Shown here: piece by piece, positions 8,001 to 14,036 of the stretch
Layout: each line of letters opens with the position of its first letter
How positions within the stretch are numbered: position 1 is the first letter of the stretch
Assembly (NCBI GenBank): GCA_934670025.1
Contig: CAKUOS010000052.1
Location: forward strand, 1 to 14,043
DNA length: 14,043 bases
Direction of reading: 5' to 3'
Source: an uncultured Oscillospiraceae bacterium
GTDB taxonomy: Bacteria > Bacillota > Clostridia > Oscillospirales > Oscillospiraceae
Position numbers and translations under genes: made by a program
The notes under the pieces: generated by a model
Told to the model about the DNA's origin: nothing
Seen by the model: the letters and a program-made list of their open reading frames with translations, nothing else
Database searches by the model: none

Positions 8001-8563
8001 CGATCGGCGAGATCCTCGAATGCTTTGAAAACGGAGAGGAAACGTATCAGGACGAGCAGATCGTGAACGTCGCGGGCATCGTGGAGGCGCTGAAGATGAA
8101 GACGACGCGCTCCGGTTCCATGATGGCCTACGTCACCGTGGAGGACGATACGGGCAGCATGGAAATGCTCGCGTTTTCCAACATTCTGGGACAGTACGGC
8201 GCCATGCTCTATGAAAATGCCGCCGTCATTCTGAACGGCCGCATCTCCGTGCGCGACGAAAAGCCGCCGCAGATGGTCGTCAACCGCGTGATGCCCATCG
8301 GCGATATGCAGGACGGCGATCTGGCCGCGGCTGCGCGCACGGCGGCCGCGCAGAACCGCACGCTCTATCTGCGCGTGACGGATTCAAACAGTCCGGCGGC
8401 AAAAAAGCTCCTGCCGATTCTGCGGATGTTCCCCGGCACGGCGAAGGCCGTCCTCTATTATGCCGATTCCGGTTCGCGGATGGGCGGCCGCTGCGCGCTC
8501 GACGAACGGATGCTGCGTGAGCTGCGCGAGCAGCTCGGCGCGGAAAACGTCGTGCTGAAATAA
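5093..8563 (+). CDS. dnaE: DNA polymerase III subunit alpha, DnaE1-type
   Basis: This is a replicative C-family DNA polymerase of 1156 residues. The N-terminal PHP domain (about 1-280) opens with HLHVHSEYS. The polymerase domain has the catalytic aspartates in PDIDMDFGD (D398, D400) and KMDFLGLR (D548), and the GPGRGSAAGS fingerprint. Helix-hairpin-helix type elements (AIKNIGRGF and LENLIKAGACDGFG) lie at about 820-885. QLGMFDL (908-914) matches the internal sliding-clamp binding motif, and an OB-fold follows at about 988-1065, then a short C-terminal domain. There is no DEDD exonuclease insertion, so it is DnaE rather than PolC. All nine usual PHP metal ligands appear present. AAGGAGAA (5080-5087), overlapping the whiA stop, sets the ATG. 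It ends the murB unit. Confidence 0.98.
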   Translation: MGFVHLHVHSEYSLLDGACRIGSMMDRVQELGQTAIALTDHGVMYGTIDFYRAAQKAGIKPIIGCEVYVARRTRHDKVFGVDKEPYHLVLLCENETGYRNLSYMVSLGFTEGFYNRPRVDMELLREHHEGLIALSACLAGRIPQAYMQSDEKEAEAAAREYAEIFGPEHFYLELQDHGIAEQRMVNAKIRRLAEKLELPLVVTNDAHYLRKTDAKMQDVLLCIQTGKTINDENRMRFETEEFYLKSEEEMRALFPDVPEAFDNTVKIAERCNVEFTFGKYFLPEFKLPAGVTSLSYLKKLCDEGFRELYSTAHPEYRRQLEYEIDMIEKMGFTDYFLIVSDFVRFAKSAGIPVGPGRGSAAGSMVTYCLHITEIDPMKYGLYFERFLNPARVTMPDIDMDFGDTRRAEVVDYVRQKYGEDHVAQIVTFGTMAARGSIRDVGRVLNFTYAETDAVAKLVPPTPHMTLKDALKQSPQLRQMYDGDERVKELVDTAMALEGMPRNTSTHAAGVVITKLPVYNYVPLATNDGTIVTEYTMTTLEELGLLKMDFLGLRNITVIDDAIRDIRRTDPEFSMSRVKDDDPAVMDMLTQGRTAGVFQMESTGMTGVCMGLKPQSIEDLSIIVAAYRPGPMESIPRLVACKQDPSLVKYKHPMLEPILSVTYGCILYQEQVIEIFRKLAGYSLGQADMVRRAMSKKKVKDIEKERGAFINGDASRNICGCVANGIPENVAADIYNEMYDFANYAFNKAHSVCYAVIAYQTAWFKYYYPREYMAALMTSVLDSSVKISEYIAECRAMGIRLLPPDINESNDNFTVVPDGIRFGLAAIKNIGRGFIQKVMAEREQNGRFTSLEDFALRMYGTDLNKRALENLIKAGACDGFGLNRAQMLQIYELVLDAAANQKNRNVEGQLGMFDLLSDDTAPVMPAIAVPDIPELSAQERMALEKQTTGLYLSGHPMDDYRPMLRGMDVVPIGEILECFENGEETYQDEQIVNVAGIVEALKMKTTRSGSMMAYVTVEDDTGSMEMLAFSNILGQYGAMLYENAAVILNGRISVRDEKPPQMVVNRVMPIGDMQDGDLAAAARTAAAQNRTLYLRVTDSNSPAAKKLLPILRMFPGTAKAVLYYADSGSRMGGRCALDERMLRELREQLGAENVVLK

Positions 8564-8583
8564 CGCAGATTTTATTGAATGTT

Positions 8584-8611
8584 TTTACAAACTGGCTACA
8601 CTTTTGTTACA
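8584..8611 (+). promoter_or_regulatory. Three direct TACA-type hexamers at 11-bp spacing (OmpR/PhoB-family box)
   Basis: TTTACA (8584-8589), GCTACA (8595-8600) and GTTACA (8606-8611) repeat with exactly 11 bp between starts, so they lie on the same face of the helix. OmpR/PhoB-family regulators bind such direct repeats as head-to-tail dimers; B. subtilis PhoP boxes are TTAACA-like with about 11-bp period. They occupy the -35 region of the promoter at 8617-8625, which has no good -35 of its own. An OmpR-family regulator is encoded in the operon downstream. That this regulator is the one that binds is inference. Confidence 0.6.
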
Positions 8612-8616
8612 GGGCA

Positions 8617-8625
8617 TGATATACT
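8617..8625 (+). promoter_or_regulatory. Extended -10 promoter of the lipoprotein/two-component operon
   Basis: TGATATACT is a TGn-extended -10 with TATACT at 8620-8625 (5 of 6). No recognisable TTGACA-like box lies 16-18 bp upstream, which fits a promoter that depends on an activator bound at 8584-8611. Predicted start of transcription is near 8632, leaving a leader of about 35 nt. Confidence 0.65.
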
Positions 8626-8666
8626 ATGTGTTATGTAAAGGTTAAAAGGCAAAGGAGGCCCATGCG

Positions 8667-9998
8667 GTGCGTCGGAAACTGATACTGCTGGCCGCGCTCG
8701 GCGCGGCGATGACGCTGCTGCTGACGGGCTGCTTTGTCAAGACGGTGGACGAGCTGTACACGCTGCCGCGCCATTCGGACGAATATAACCGCCTCGAAGA
8801 TGCGATCGAAGAGGTCCGCAGCGCCGCGGGCGCGTCCTATGCCGCGCCCGTCTCCGGGATCAACCAGCAGCCCGTGCAGCTGGCCGACCTCGACGGCGAC
8901 GGACAGGAGGAGGTCGTCGTGTTCCTGCGCACAAGCGGCGATACGCCGCTCAAGGCGTGTATTTTCTCGCAGGTCGACGGCGAATACCGCCTTATAGACA
9001 CGATCGAGGGAAGCGGCGCGAACTTTGCAAGCGTGGAATATGCCCGTCTGACCGGCCGGGGCACGGAGATCGTCATCGGCCGGCAGGTGTCCAACAGCGT
9101 GCTGCAATCAATGAGCGTATACGCCTATCAGGACGGCCACGTGGTCGAGCTGATGAGCGCCAACTTTTCGGAATACCGCACAGCTGACCTCGACGGCGAC
9201 GGTCTGACGGATATTTTCGTCCTGCGCTTCGACGCCGGACAGCGGCAGGGCGTTGCCGAGCTCTATCGCTGGCAGGACGGGCAGATGGAGCGCGAACCGG
9301 AGGTTTCCCTGTCTGCCGGTGCGTCGGAGGTCAAGCGGATCCTGATCGGCGGCCTGACGGAGAATGTCCCGGCCGCGTTCGTCGCCAGCGCAGACGAAGA
9401 GGGCGGCCTTGTGACCGACGTGTTCGCATTTGACGGCAGCGCGTTCCGCAACATTACCGCCGGGGAATCCGGTGTCAGCACGCGCACCGTCCGCAGCTAT
9501 TTTGTCTATGCGGCGGACGTCGACGAAGACGGATGTATCGAGCTTCCGGAGGTCGCCGTGCTCCCGGCGCACGACGCGGGCACGGACGAGCGCTTTTCCG
9601 TCATTTCGTGGTATAATCTCGATCTGCACGGACAGACTTCGCCGAAGCTGCTGACGTATCACAGCTTTTCGGACGGCTGGTTCGTCGTGATCCCGGATGC
9701 GTGGCGGACGCAGCTGTGCATCAGCCGCAGCGCGGAGGTCGCGGGCGTGCGCGGCTACGAATTTTCCCATTGGCAGGACGGGCAGACGCCCGAACCGATC
9801 TTTACGATCTACGCCTTTTCGGGCGAAGACCGCGCGCAGACCGCGTCTGCGGATGGCCGGTTCGTGCTCGCGGAAAAGGCGGATGTGACATACGCGGCAA
9901 AGCTCGGGACGTGCGTTTGGGCAAACGCGCTTTCGCAGGACGATCTGCGGGATATGTTCCGTTTTATCCATATTGACTGGAATTCGGGAGAGACGTGA
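8667..9998 (+). CDS. Putative secreted lipoprotein with three DxDxDG (FG-GAP/VCBS-like) loops
   Basis: I do not recognise a named family. The 443-residue product begins with a lipoprotein signal peptide: RRK, a hydrophobic core (about 5-19) and the lipobox LLTGC with C22 as the lipidated residue, so it should be anchored on the outer face of the membrane. The mature part carries three acidic loops, ADLDGDG (D74), ADLDGDG (D174) and ADVDEDG (D284), each inside a beta-strand context. This resembles the calcium-binding loops of FG-GAP/VCBS beta-propeller repeats. Spacings of 100 and 110 residues suggest one long repeat unit. Other acidic spots (YQDGHV, WQDGQM, WQDGQT) support a blade-like fold. 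The GTG start follows AAAGGAGG (8651-8658) by eight bases; an ATG at 8662 is in another frame. The stop overlaps the region of the response regulator start, so a sensory or accessory role for that system is plausible but unproven. Confidence 0.8.
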   Translation: MRRKLILLAALGAAMTLLLTGCFVKTVDELYTLPRHSDEYNRLEDAIEEVRSAAGASYAAPVSGINQQPVQLADLDGDGQEEVVVFLRTSGDTPLKACIFSQVDGEYRLIDTIEGSGANFASVEYARLTGRGTEIVIGRQVSNSVLQSMSVYAYQDGHVVELMSANFSEYRTADLDGDGLTDIFVLRFDAGQRQGVAELYRWQDGQMEREPEVSLSAGASEVKRILIGGLTENVPAAFVASADEEGGLVTDVFAFDGSAFRNITAGESGVSTRTVRSYFVYAADVDEDGCIELPEVAVLPAHDAGTDERFSVISWYNLDLHGQTSPKLLTYHSFSDGWFVVIPDAWRTQLCISRSAEVAGVRGYEFSHWQDGQTPEPIFTIYAFSGEDRAQTASADGRFVLAEKADVTYAAKLGTCVWANALSQDDLRDMFRFIHIDWNSGET

Positions 9999-10004
9999 GG
10001 GGAG
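9997..10004 (+). promoter_or_regulatory. Response regulator ribosome binding site, decides the start
   Basis: GAGGGGAG ends five bases before ATG 10010 and overlaps the lipoprotein stop. It favours that ATG over the in-frame GTG at 9995. Confidence 0.75.
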
Positions 10005-10009
10005 AACGT

Positions 10010-10696
10010 ATGAAAAAGGTACTCATTCTGGAAGACGAGGTCAGCATCCGCAGCTTTGTGGTCATCAACCTTAAGCGCGCGGGCTATGAGGTCGTGGAAG
10101 CCGGGACCGGGGAAGAGGCGCTGGAGCTTCTGAAGACCAACCCCGACGTCGGCGTGGCCATCCTCGATATCATGCTGCCGGGCATCGACGGATTTGAGGT
10201 CTGCCGCAACATCCGTGCGACGGACAAAAAGATCGGAATTATTATGTTAACCGCGAGAAGCCAGGAGATGGACAAGATCACCGGCCTTATGACAGGCGCG
10301 GACGATTATATGACCAAGCCCTTCAGCCCGGCCGAATTGACCGCGCGCATCGACGCGCTCTATCGCCGCATCGACAACGACGGCACATCCGACCAGATCG
10401 AGCTGAAGCATGGGCCGTTCATCCTTAACACGCGCAACCGCACGCTCGACAAGGACGGCCGCCGCATCAAGCTCACGCAGGTGGAATACGCCATCGTGAA
10501 GCTGTTCATGCAGAATCCCGGCCGCGCGCTCTCGCGCGAGGATATTCTGGCTGCGGTCTGGGGCCGCGATTACGATGGCGAGCTCAAGATCGTCGACGTC
10601 AATATCCGCCGCCTGCGCATCAAGATCGAAGACGATACCGCGAACCCGACGTATATCACGACGGTCTGGGGCTTCGGCTACAAGTGGGGCGCATAA
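10010..10696 (+). CDS. OmpR/PhoB-family response regulator
   Basis: This is a cytoplasmic transcription factor of a two-component system, 228 residues, the norm for the family. The receiver domain (about 1-118) has the acidic pocket E8/D9, phospho-acceptor D53 in LDIMLPGIDG, the switch threonine T81 in MLTAR and the conserved lysine K103 in TKPF. The C-terminal winged helix (about 130-228) shows LTQVEYAIVKLFMQNPGRALSR in parts, the recognition-helix region VDVNIRRLRIKI and the closing wing TVWGFGYKW. ATG 10010 gives the canonical start MKKVLILEDE; GTG 9995 would add five residues. It lies between the lipoprotein and its likely partner kinase, 17 bp upstream of the latter. The target is probably direct repeats of the kind seen upstream of the operon; the signal cannot be told from the sequence, and PhoB/PhoP is only the nearest general type. 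Confidence 0.95.
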   Translation: MKKVLILEDEVSIRSFVVINLKRAGYEVVEAGTGEEALELLKTNPDVGVAILDIMLPGIDGFEVCRNIRATDKKIGIIMLTARSQEMDKITGLMTGADDYMTKPFSPAELTARIDALYRRIDNDGTSDQIELKHGPFILNTRNRTLDKDGRRIKLTQVEYAIVKLFMQNPGRALSREDILAAVWGRDYDGELKIVDVNIRRLRIKIEDDTANPTYITTVWGFGYKWGA

Positions 10697-10700
10697 GCGC

Positions 10701-10709
10701 GGGGTGAGG
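10701..10709 (+). promoter_or_regulatory. Ribosome binding site supporting a TTG start for the kinase
   Basis: GGGGTGAGG ends four bases before TTG 10714. The GTG inside it (10704) is out of frame with the kinase, and no ATG occurs nearby in frame, so TTG is the best start. Confidence 0.65.
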
Positions 10710-10713
10710 CGTT

Positions 10714-12135
10714 TTGAAAAAACAGAAACGGCTGTCCGGGATCGAACGGCGCTGGTTCCTCAATAACGTCGGCGTCATCACGCTGCTCGTAATCGGATGC
10801 GTGGCGGCAGTCGTGCTGTCCATGGCCGCGTACTACGATACGAACCTTCGCTCCGGACTCGAGAGCAAGGCCAAGACGACGACGGATTTTTTCAGCAACT
10901 ACATCGGCCAGAGCTATAAAGAGTATTATCAGTCCTGCATCAAATTTGCCCAGACCTTTGAGGATAAGGATCAGCTGGAGCTGCAATTCATCTCCACGGG
11001 CGGCAAGGTCGTCGCTTCGTCCTACGGCAAGTTTGCCGGGCGCGCGCCGTCGACGCCCGATGTGCAGCAGGCCATCGATTCCCGGCAGATCCGCCACTAC
11101 AAGGGCCGCAATCCGTCAACCGGCGAGCGTATTCTCGCGGTGTCGAGTCCGATGATCTACTCCAACGGCGAGGTCATCGGCGTGCTGCGCTACGTGACAA
11201 GCCTGCGCAACGCGGATCTTCAGGTGCTCATGATCGCGCTGATCGCGCTTTCGGTGGGGCTTTTGTTCATCGCTGCCATCTTCTTTATGAGCAGCTTCTT
11301 TATCAAGTCCATTCTGGTGCCCGTCTCGCAGATCAACGCCACGGCCAAACGGATCGCCGCCGGCTCCTACGGCGTGCAGATCCCCGGCCAGTACGACGAT
11401 GAGATCGGCGAGCTCGTCAGCACCATCAATGATATGTCCGTCAAGATCGGACAGTCGGAAAAAACGCAGACGGAGTTCATCTCCTCCGTCTCGCACGAGC
11501 TGCGCACGCCGCTCACGGCTATCTCCGGCTGGGGCGAAACGCTTCTGAACTCCGAGAATCTTGACGCCGAGACGCGCCGCGGCGTCGTTATCATCTCGCG
11601 CGAGGCCAAACGCCTGACCGGCATGGTCGAGGAGCTGCTGGAATTCACGCGGATGCAGGACGGCCGCTTTACGCTTCATGTCGAAACGGCCGATATTCTG
11701 GCCGAGTTTGAGGATACCGTCTTCATGTACGGCAGCCGCCTGAAGCAGGAGGGCATCGCCCTGCACTACGACGGCTGCGACGAGCAGATCCCGGAGATCC
11801 CGTGCGATGTGGCGCGTATGCGGCAGGTATTTCTCAACATCCTTGACAACGCGGCCAAGCACGGCGGCGAGGGCAAACGCATCGACGCCTCCATCGCGCA
11901 GGAAGACGGCTTCGTCGTCATCCGCATCCGGGACTACGGCCCCGGCATCCCGGAGGAAGAGCTGCCGCGCGTCAAGCTGAAATTTTACAAGGGCAGCTCC
12001 AAGGCCCGCGGCAGCGGCATCGGCCTTGCCGTGTGCGAGGAGATCGTTACCATGCACGGCGGCACGCTGACGCTCGAAAACGCCGAGGGCGGCGGTACGC
12101 TGGTCACTATCAGCATCCCGACAGGGGAGGAATAA
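10714..12135 (+). CDS. Membrane sensor histidine kinase
   Basis: This membrane kinase is the likely partner of the preceding response regulator. The 473-residue product has a first membrane helix (about 18-40), an extracytoplasmic sensor region (about 41-168) and a second helix (about 170-197). A HAMP linker (about 198-250) leads into the dimerisation domain with the phospho-acceptor H261 in SHELRTP. The ATPase domain has the N-box NILDNAAKH (375-383, with N375 and N379), the G1 box RDYGPGI (D407) and the G2 box GSGIGL (433-438). The F-box region is the variant form KLKFYKGSSK. The sensor region ends in SSPMIYSNGEVIGVLRYVTS, a pattern typical of small extracellular Cache/PAS-like folds, so it may bind a small ligand or a protein partner such as the co-encoded lipoprotein (inference). 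Start is TTG at 10714. The stop lies nine bases before the DUF1385 gene. Confidence 0.95.
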   Translation: MKKQKRLSGIERRWFLNNVGVITLLVIGCVAAVVLSMAAYYDTNLRSGLESKAKTTTDFFSNYIGQSYKEYYQSCIKFAQTFEDKDQLELQFISTGGKVVASSYGKFAGRAPSTPDVQQAIDSRQIRHYKGRNPSTGERILAVSSPMIYSNGEVIGVLRYVTSLRNADLQVLMIALIALSVGLLFIAAIFFMSSFFIKSILVPVSQINATAKRIAAGSYGVQIPGQYDDEIGELVSTINDMSVKIGQSEKTQTEFISSVSHELRTPLTAISGWGETLLNSENLDAETRRGVVIISREAKRLTGMVEELLEFTRMQDGRFTLHVETADILAEFEDTVFMYGSRLKQEGIALHYDGCDEQIPEIPCDVARMRQVFLNILDNAAKHGGEGKRIDASIAQEDGFVVIRIRDYGPGIPEEELPRVKLKFYKGSSKARGSGIGLAVCEEIVTMHGGTLTLENAEGGGTLVTISIPTGEE

Positions 12136-12144
12136 GAGGATCGC

Positions 12145-13107
12145 ATGAAAAAAGAGAACAAATCTGAAAACCTGGAAAAATTCAAAACGCTCATCGGCGG
12201 TCAGGCGCTGATCGAGGGGATCATGATGCAGGGCCCGGACAAGCGCTCGATCGTCGTGCGCGGCCCGGAGGGGATCGTGACGAAGGTCGAACCGCTCAAA
12301 AAGCGCACGGGCATCGCAAAATGGCCGCTCATCCGCGGCGTGGTGTCGTTCGGCTCGTCGATGGTCTCTGGTGTCAAGGCGCTCATGTACTCCGCGTCGT
12401 TTTTCCCGGACGACGAAGAGAACGCAGAGCCGTCGAAATTTGAACAGTGGCTCGAAAAGAAGCTCGGCAGCGAGAAGATGGAAAAGGCCGTCATCTCCTT
12501 CTCGGTATTTCTGGGCGTACTGTTTTCCGTGGCGCTGTTTTTCCTGCTGCCGACGCTTTTGAGCGGCCTGTTCGACCGCTGGATCGGCAGCGCCGTCGTC
12601 CGCAGCCTCATCGAGGGCCTCATCCGTATCGCCATCTTCATGGGTTACATGATCCTCATCTCGCAGATGAAGGATATGAAGCGCGTGTTTTCCTATCACG
12701 GCGCGGAGCATAAGACCATCCGCTGCTACGAGGCGCAGCTGCCGCTGACCGTGGAAAACTGCCGCCGCATGACGCGGCTGCATCCGCGCTGCGGCACGAG
12801 CTTCCTGTTCGTTGTCGTTGCGATCTCGATCCTGCTTTTCGCGCTCGTGAGCGCGATCCTGCCGATGAGCAGTATGCTCGTGCGGCTTGTTGTGCGGCTG
12901 GCGCTTCTGCCGTTCGTCGTGGCCATCAGCTATGAGTGCAACCGCTTTGTCGGCCGTCACGACAATTGGTTTACACGTGTTTTGTCCGCGCCCGGTATGT
13001 GGTTCCAGCATTTCACGACCAACGAGCCGGATGATTCCATGCTCGAGGTCGGTATTGAGGCGCTGAAGCTCGTCCTGCCCGAAGAAGCGGGCGCCGACCG
13101 ATGGTAA
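12145..13107 (+). CDS. yqhQ: DUF1385 family membrane protein (YqhQ-like)
   Basis: This is a member of the DUF1385/YqhQ family, whose biochemical role I cannot state. The 320-residue product opens with the family signature GGQALIEGIMMQGP (18-31). Four hydrophobic segments lie at about 116-140, 157-173, 218-239 and 245-263. A cluster of conserved histidines and cysteines, HGAEHKTIRCYE (185-196) and TRLHPRCGTSF (210-220), sits in the loop between the second and third segments and looks metal-binding. The segment FVGRHDNWFTRVLSAPGMWFQHFTTNEP (in parts) completes the family pattern. AAGAGGA (12134-12140) sets the ATG. It follows the kinase by nine bases and overlaps prmC by seven. In Clostridia this family is often found directly before prmC and prfA, so the pairing with prmC is old; its joining to a two-component operon is the local feature. 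Confidence 0.93.
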   Translation: MKKENKSENLEKFKTLIGGQALIEGIMMQGPDKRSIVVRGPEGIVTKVEPLKKRTGIAKWPLIRGVVSFGSSMVSGVKALMYSASFFPDDEENAEPSKFEQWLEKKLGSEKMEKAVISFSVFLGVLFSVALFFLLPTLLSGLFDRWIGSAVVRSLIEGLIRIAIFMGYMILISQMKDMKRVFSYHGAEHKTIRCYEAQLPLTVENCRRMTRLHPRCGTSFLFVVVAISILLFALVSAILPMSSMLVRLVVRLALLPFVVAISYECNRFVGRHDNWFTRVLSAPGMWFQHFTTNEPDDSMLEVGIEALKLVLPEEAGADRW

Positions 13108-13970
13108 AGCGGTACGGCGATCTGTATTTGCAGGCGCGGCGGGCGCTGCTCCCGACGGAAGGGGAAAATGCGTCCCTGGCTGCGCGCGAGCTGCTTGCGT
13201 TCGCATCGGAAAAATCTGCGGCGGCCGTGATGGCCGACAGCAACCTCTATGCCAGCGAGCAGATCGAGGAAAAGCTGAATAGTTATGTCAACCGTATGCT
13301 GGCGCACGAGCCGCTGCCGTATATTCTCGGCCAGTGGGACTTTTACGGCCTGACGTTCGAGGTGAACCCCGACGTGCTCATCCCGCGCGACGATACCATG
13401 GCCGTGACGGATCTTGCCATCGAGGCGCTGCGCACGCGCCCGGAGCCGCAGCGCGCGCTCGACCTGTGTACCGGCAGCGGCTGCATCGGCCTTGCCATCG
13501 CGCACCAGCTGCCTTCGGCTCGCGTGACGCTGGCAGATATCTCGCGGCCGGCGCTGGCCGTTGCCAAACGCAACATCAAGCGGCTCAAGCTCATGAACCG
13601 CGTCACGGCCATCGGCCTTGACGCAAAAAAGCGTGCGCCGAGCTTCGTCGGCACGCTCGATGTGCTCGTCAGCAATCCGCCGTATGTCACGGCGCAGGAG
13701 ATGGCGCAGCTCGAACCCTCCGTTGCGAAGTACGAGCCTGCGCAGGCGCTCGACGGTGGCAAGGACGGCCTGGATTTTTACCGCGCCATTCTGGAAAACT
13801 ACACGCACCTGATCGCGCCGGGCGGCTTTGTCTGTTTTGAGTTCGGCCTCGGGCAGCATATGGCCGTGTCGATGCTGATGCAGGAGTACGGATATACCGA
13901 TATCGCCCTGCGCAAGGATCTGCGCGGCGTGATCCGCGCGGCGAGGGGCAGAAAGAAATCCGAAAATTGA
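13101..13970 (+). CDS. prmC: Peptide chain release factor N5-glutamine methyltransferase
   Basis: PrmC (HemK) uses S-adenosylmethionine to methylate the glutamine of the GGQ motif in release factors RF1 and RF2, which raises their peptide-release activity. The 289-residue product has the N-terminal helical domain (about 1-75, PLPYILGQWDFYG at 71-83), then a Rossmann methyltransferase domain with motif I DLCTGSGCIG (121-130) and the catalytic SNPPYV (191-196). The LIPRDDT stretch (93-99) replaces the commoner IPRPETE. The ATG lies in the last codons of DUF1385 (7-bp overlap) and no strong ribosome binding site is visible, so translation is probably coupled to that gene. The usual neighbour prfA (RF1) is not seen; a new promoter follows instead. 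Confidence 0.93.
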   Translation: MVKRYGDLYLQARRALLPTEGENASLAARELLAFASEKSAAAVMADSNLYASEQIEEKLNSYVNRMLAHEPLPYILGQWDFYGLTFEVNPDVLIPRDDTMAVTDLAIEALRTRPEPQRALDLCTGSGCIGLAIAHQLPSARVTLADISRPALAVAKRNIKRLKLMNRVTAIGLDAKKRAPSFVGTLDVLVSNPPYVTAQEMAQLEPSVAKYEPAQALDGGKDGLDFYRAILENYTHLIAPGGFVCFEFGLGQHMAVSMLMQEYGYTDIALRKDLRGVIRAARGRKKSEN

Positions 13971-13975
13971 TAAAA

Positions 13976-13999
13976 CAAACGTTTGATTTTTATCAAACG
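13976..13999. repeat. Operator-like inverted repeats in the promoter after prmC
   Basis: Two symmetric elements share sequence. CAAAC|GTTTG (13976-13985) is a perfect 10-bp palindrome. CGTTTGAT-TTTT-ATCAAACG (13980-13987 and 13992-13999) is a perfect 8-bp inverted repeat. Three copies of the half-site CAAAC/GTTTG therefore lie within 23 bp, over the -35 and spacer of the promoter at 13983-14011. The lack of a T-run after the second arm argues against a terminator for prmC. Confidence 0.6.
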
Positions 14000-14011
14000 A
14001 TGTGGTATAGT
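13983..14011 (+). promoter_or_regulatory. Promoter for the gene beyond the right edge
   Basis: TTGATT (13983-13988) and TATAGT (14006-14011) are 17 bp apart, and TG precedes the -10 by one base (TGGTATAGT), so this is an extended -10 promoter. Predicted start of transcription is near 14018. Confidence 0.7.
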
Positions 14012-14027
14012 AGGTCTGTACACAAAA

Positions 14028-14036
14028 GAGGAAGGA
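14028..14036 (+). promoter_or_regulatory. Ribosome binding site of a gene starting past the window
   Basis: GAGGAAGGA is a good Shine-Dalgarno match. The start codon would be expected at about 14042 or just beyond, and none is visible in the last bases, so the gene cannot be identified. Confidence 0.55.

Noticed and set aside
11116..13206. Open frame of 696 codons on the minus strand, opposite the kinase, DUF1385 and prmC
   Set aside because: Same reason: low-complexity H/R/D/A-rich product with no motif, spanning three real genes on the other strand, without a convincing ribosome binding site.
13972..13985. LexA (SOS) box in the last promoter
   Set aside because: It matches 12 of 14 consensus positions, but the first two bases fail and the actual palindrome is centred two bases away, so the match may be chance. 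Kept only as a remark in the finding on this promoter.
13973..13987. CcpA catabolite-responsive (cre) site
   Set aside because: Centred on the CG at 13980-13981, three of the conserved positions (T, G and C of WTGNAANCGNWNNCW) do not match.
13976..13999. Inverted repeat after prmC as an intrinsic terminator
   Set aside because: The stem is AT-rich, the T-run is in the loop rather than after the second arm, and the element overlaps a well-spaced promoter.
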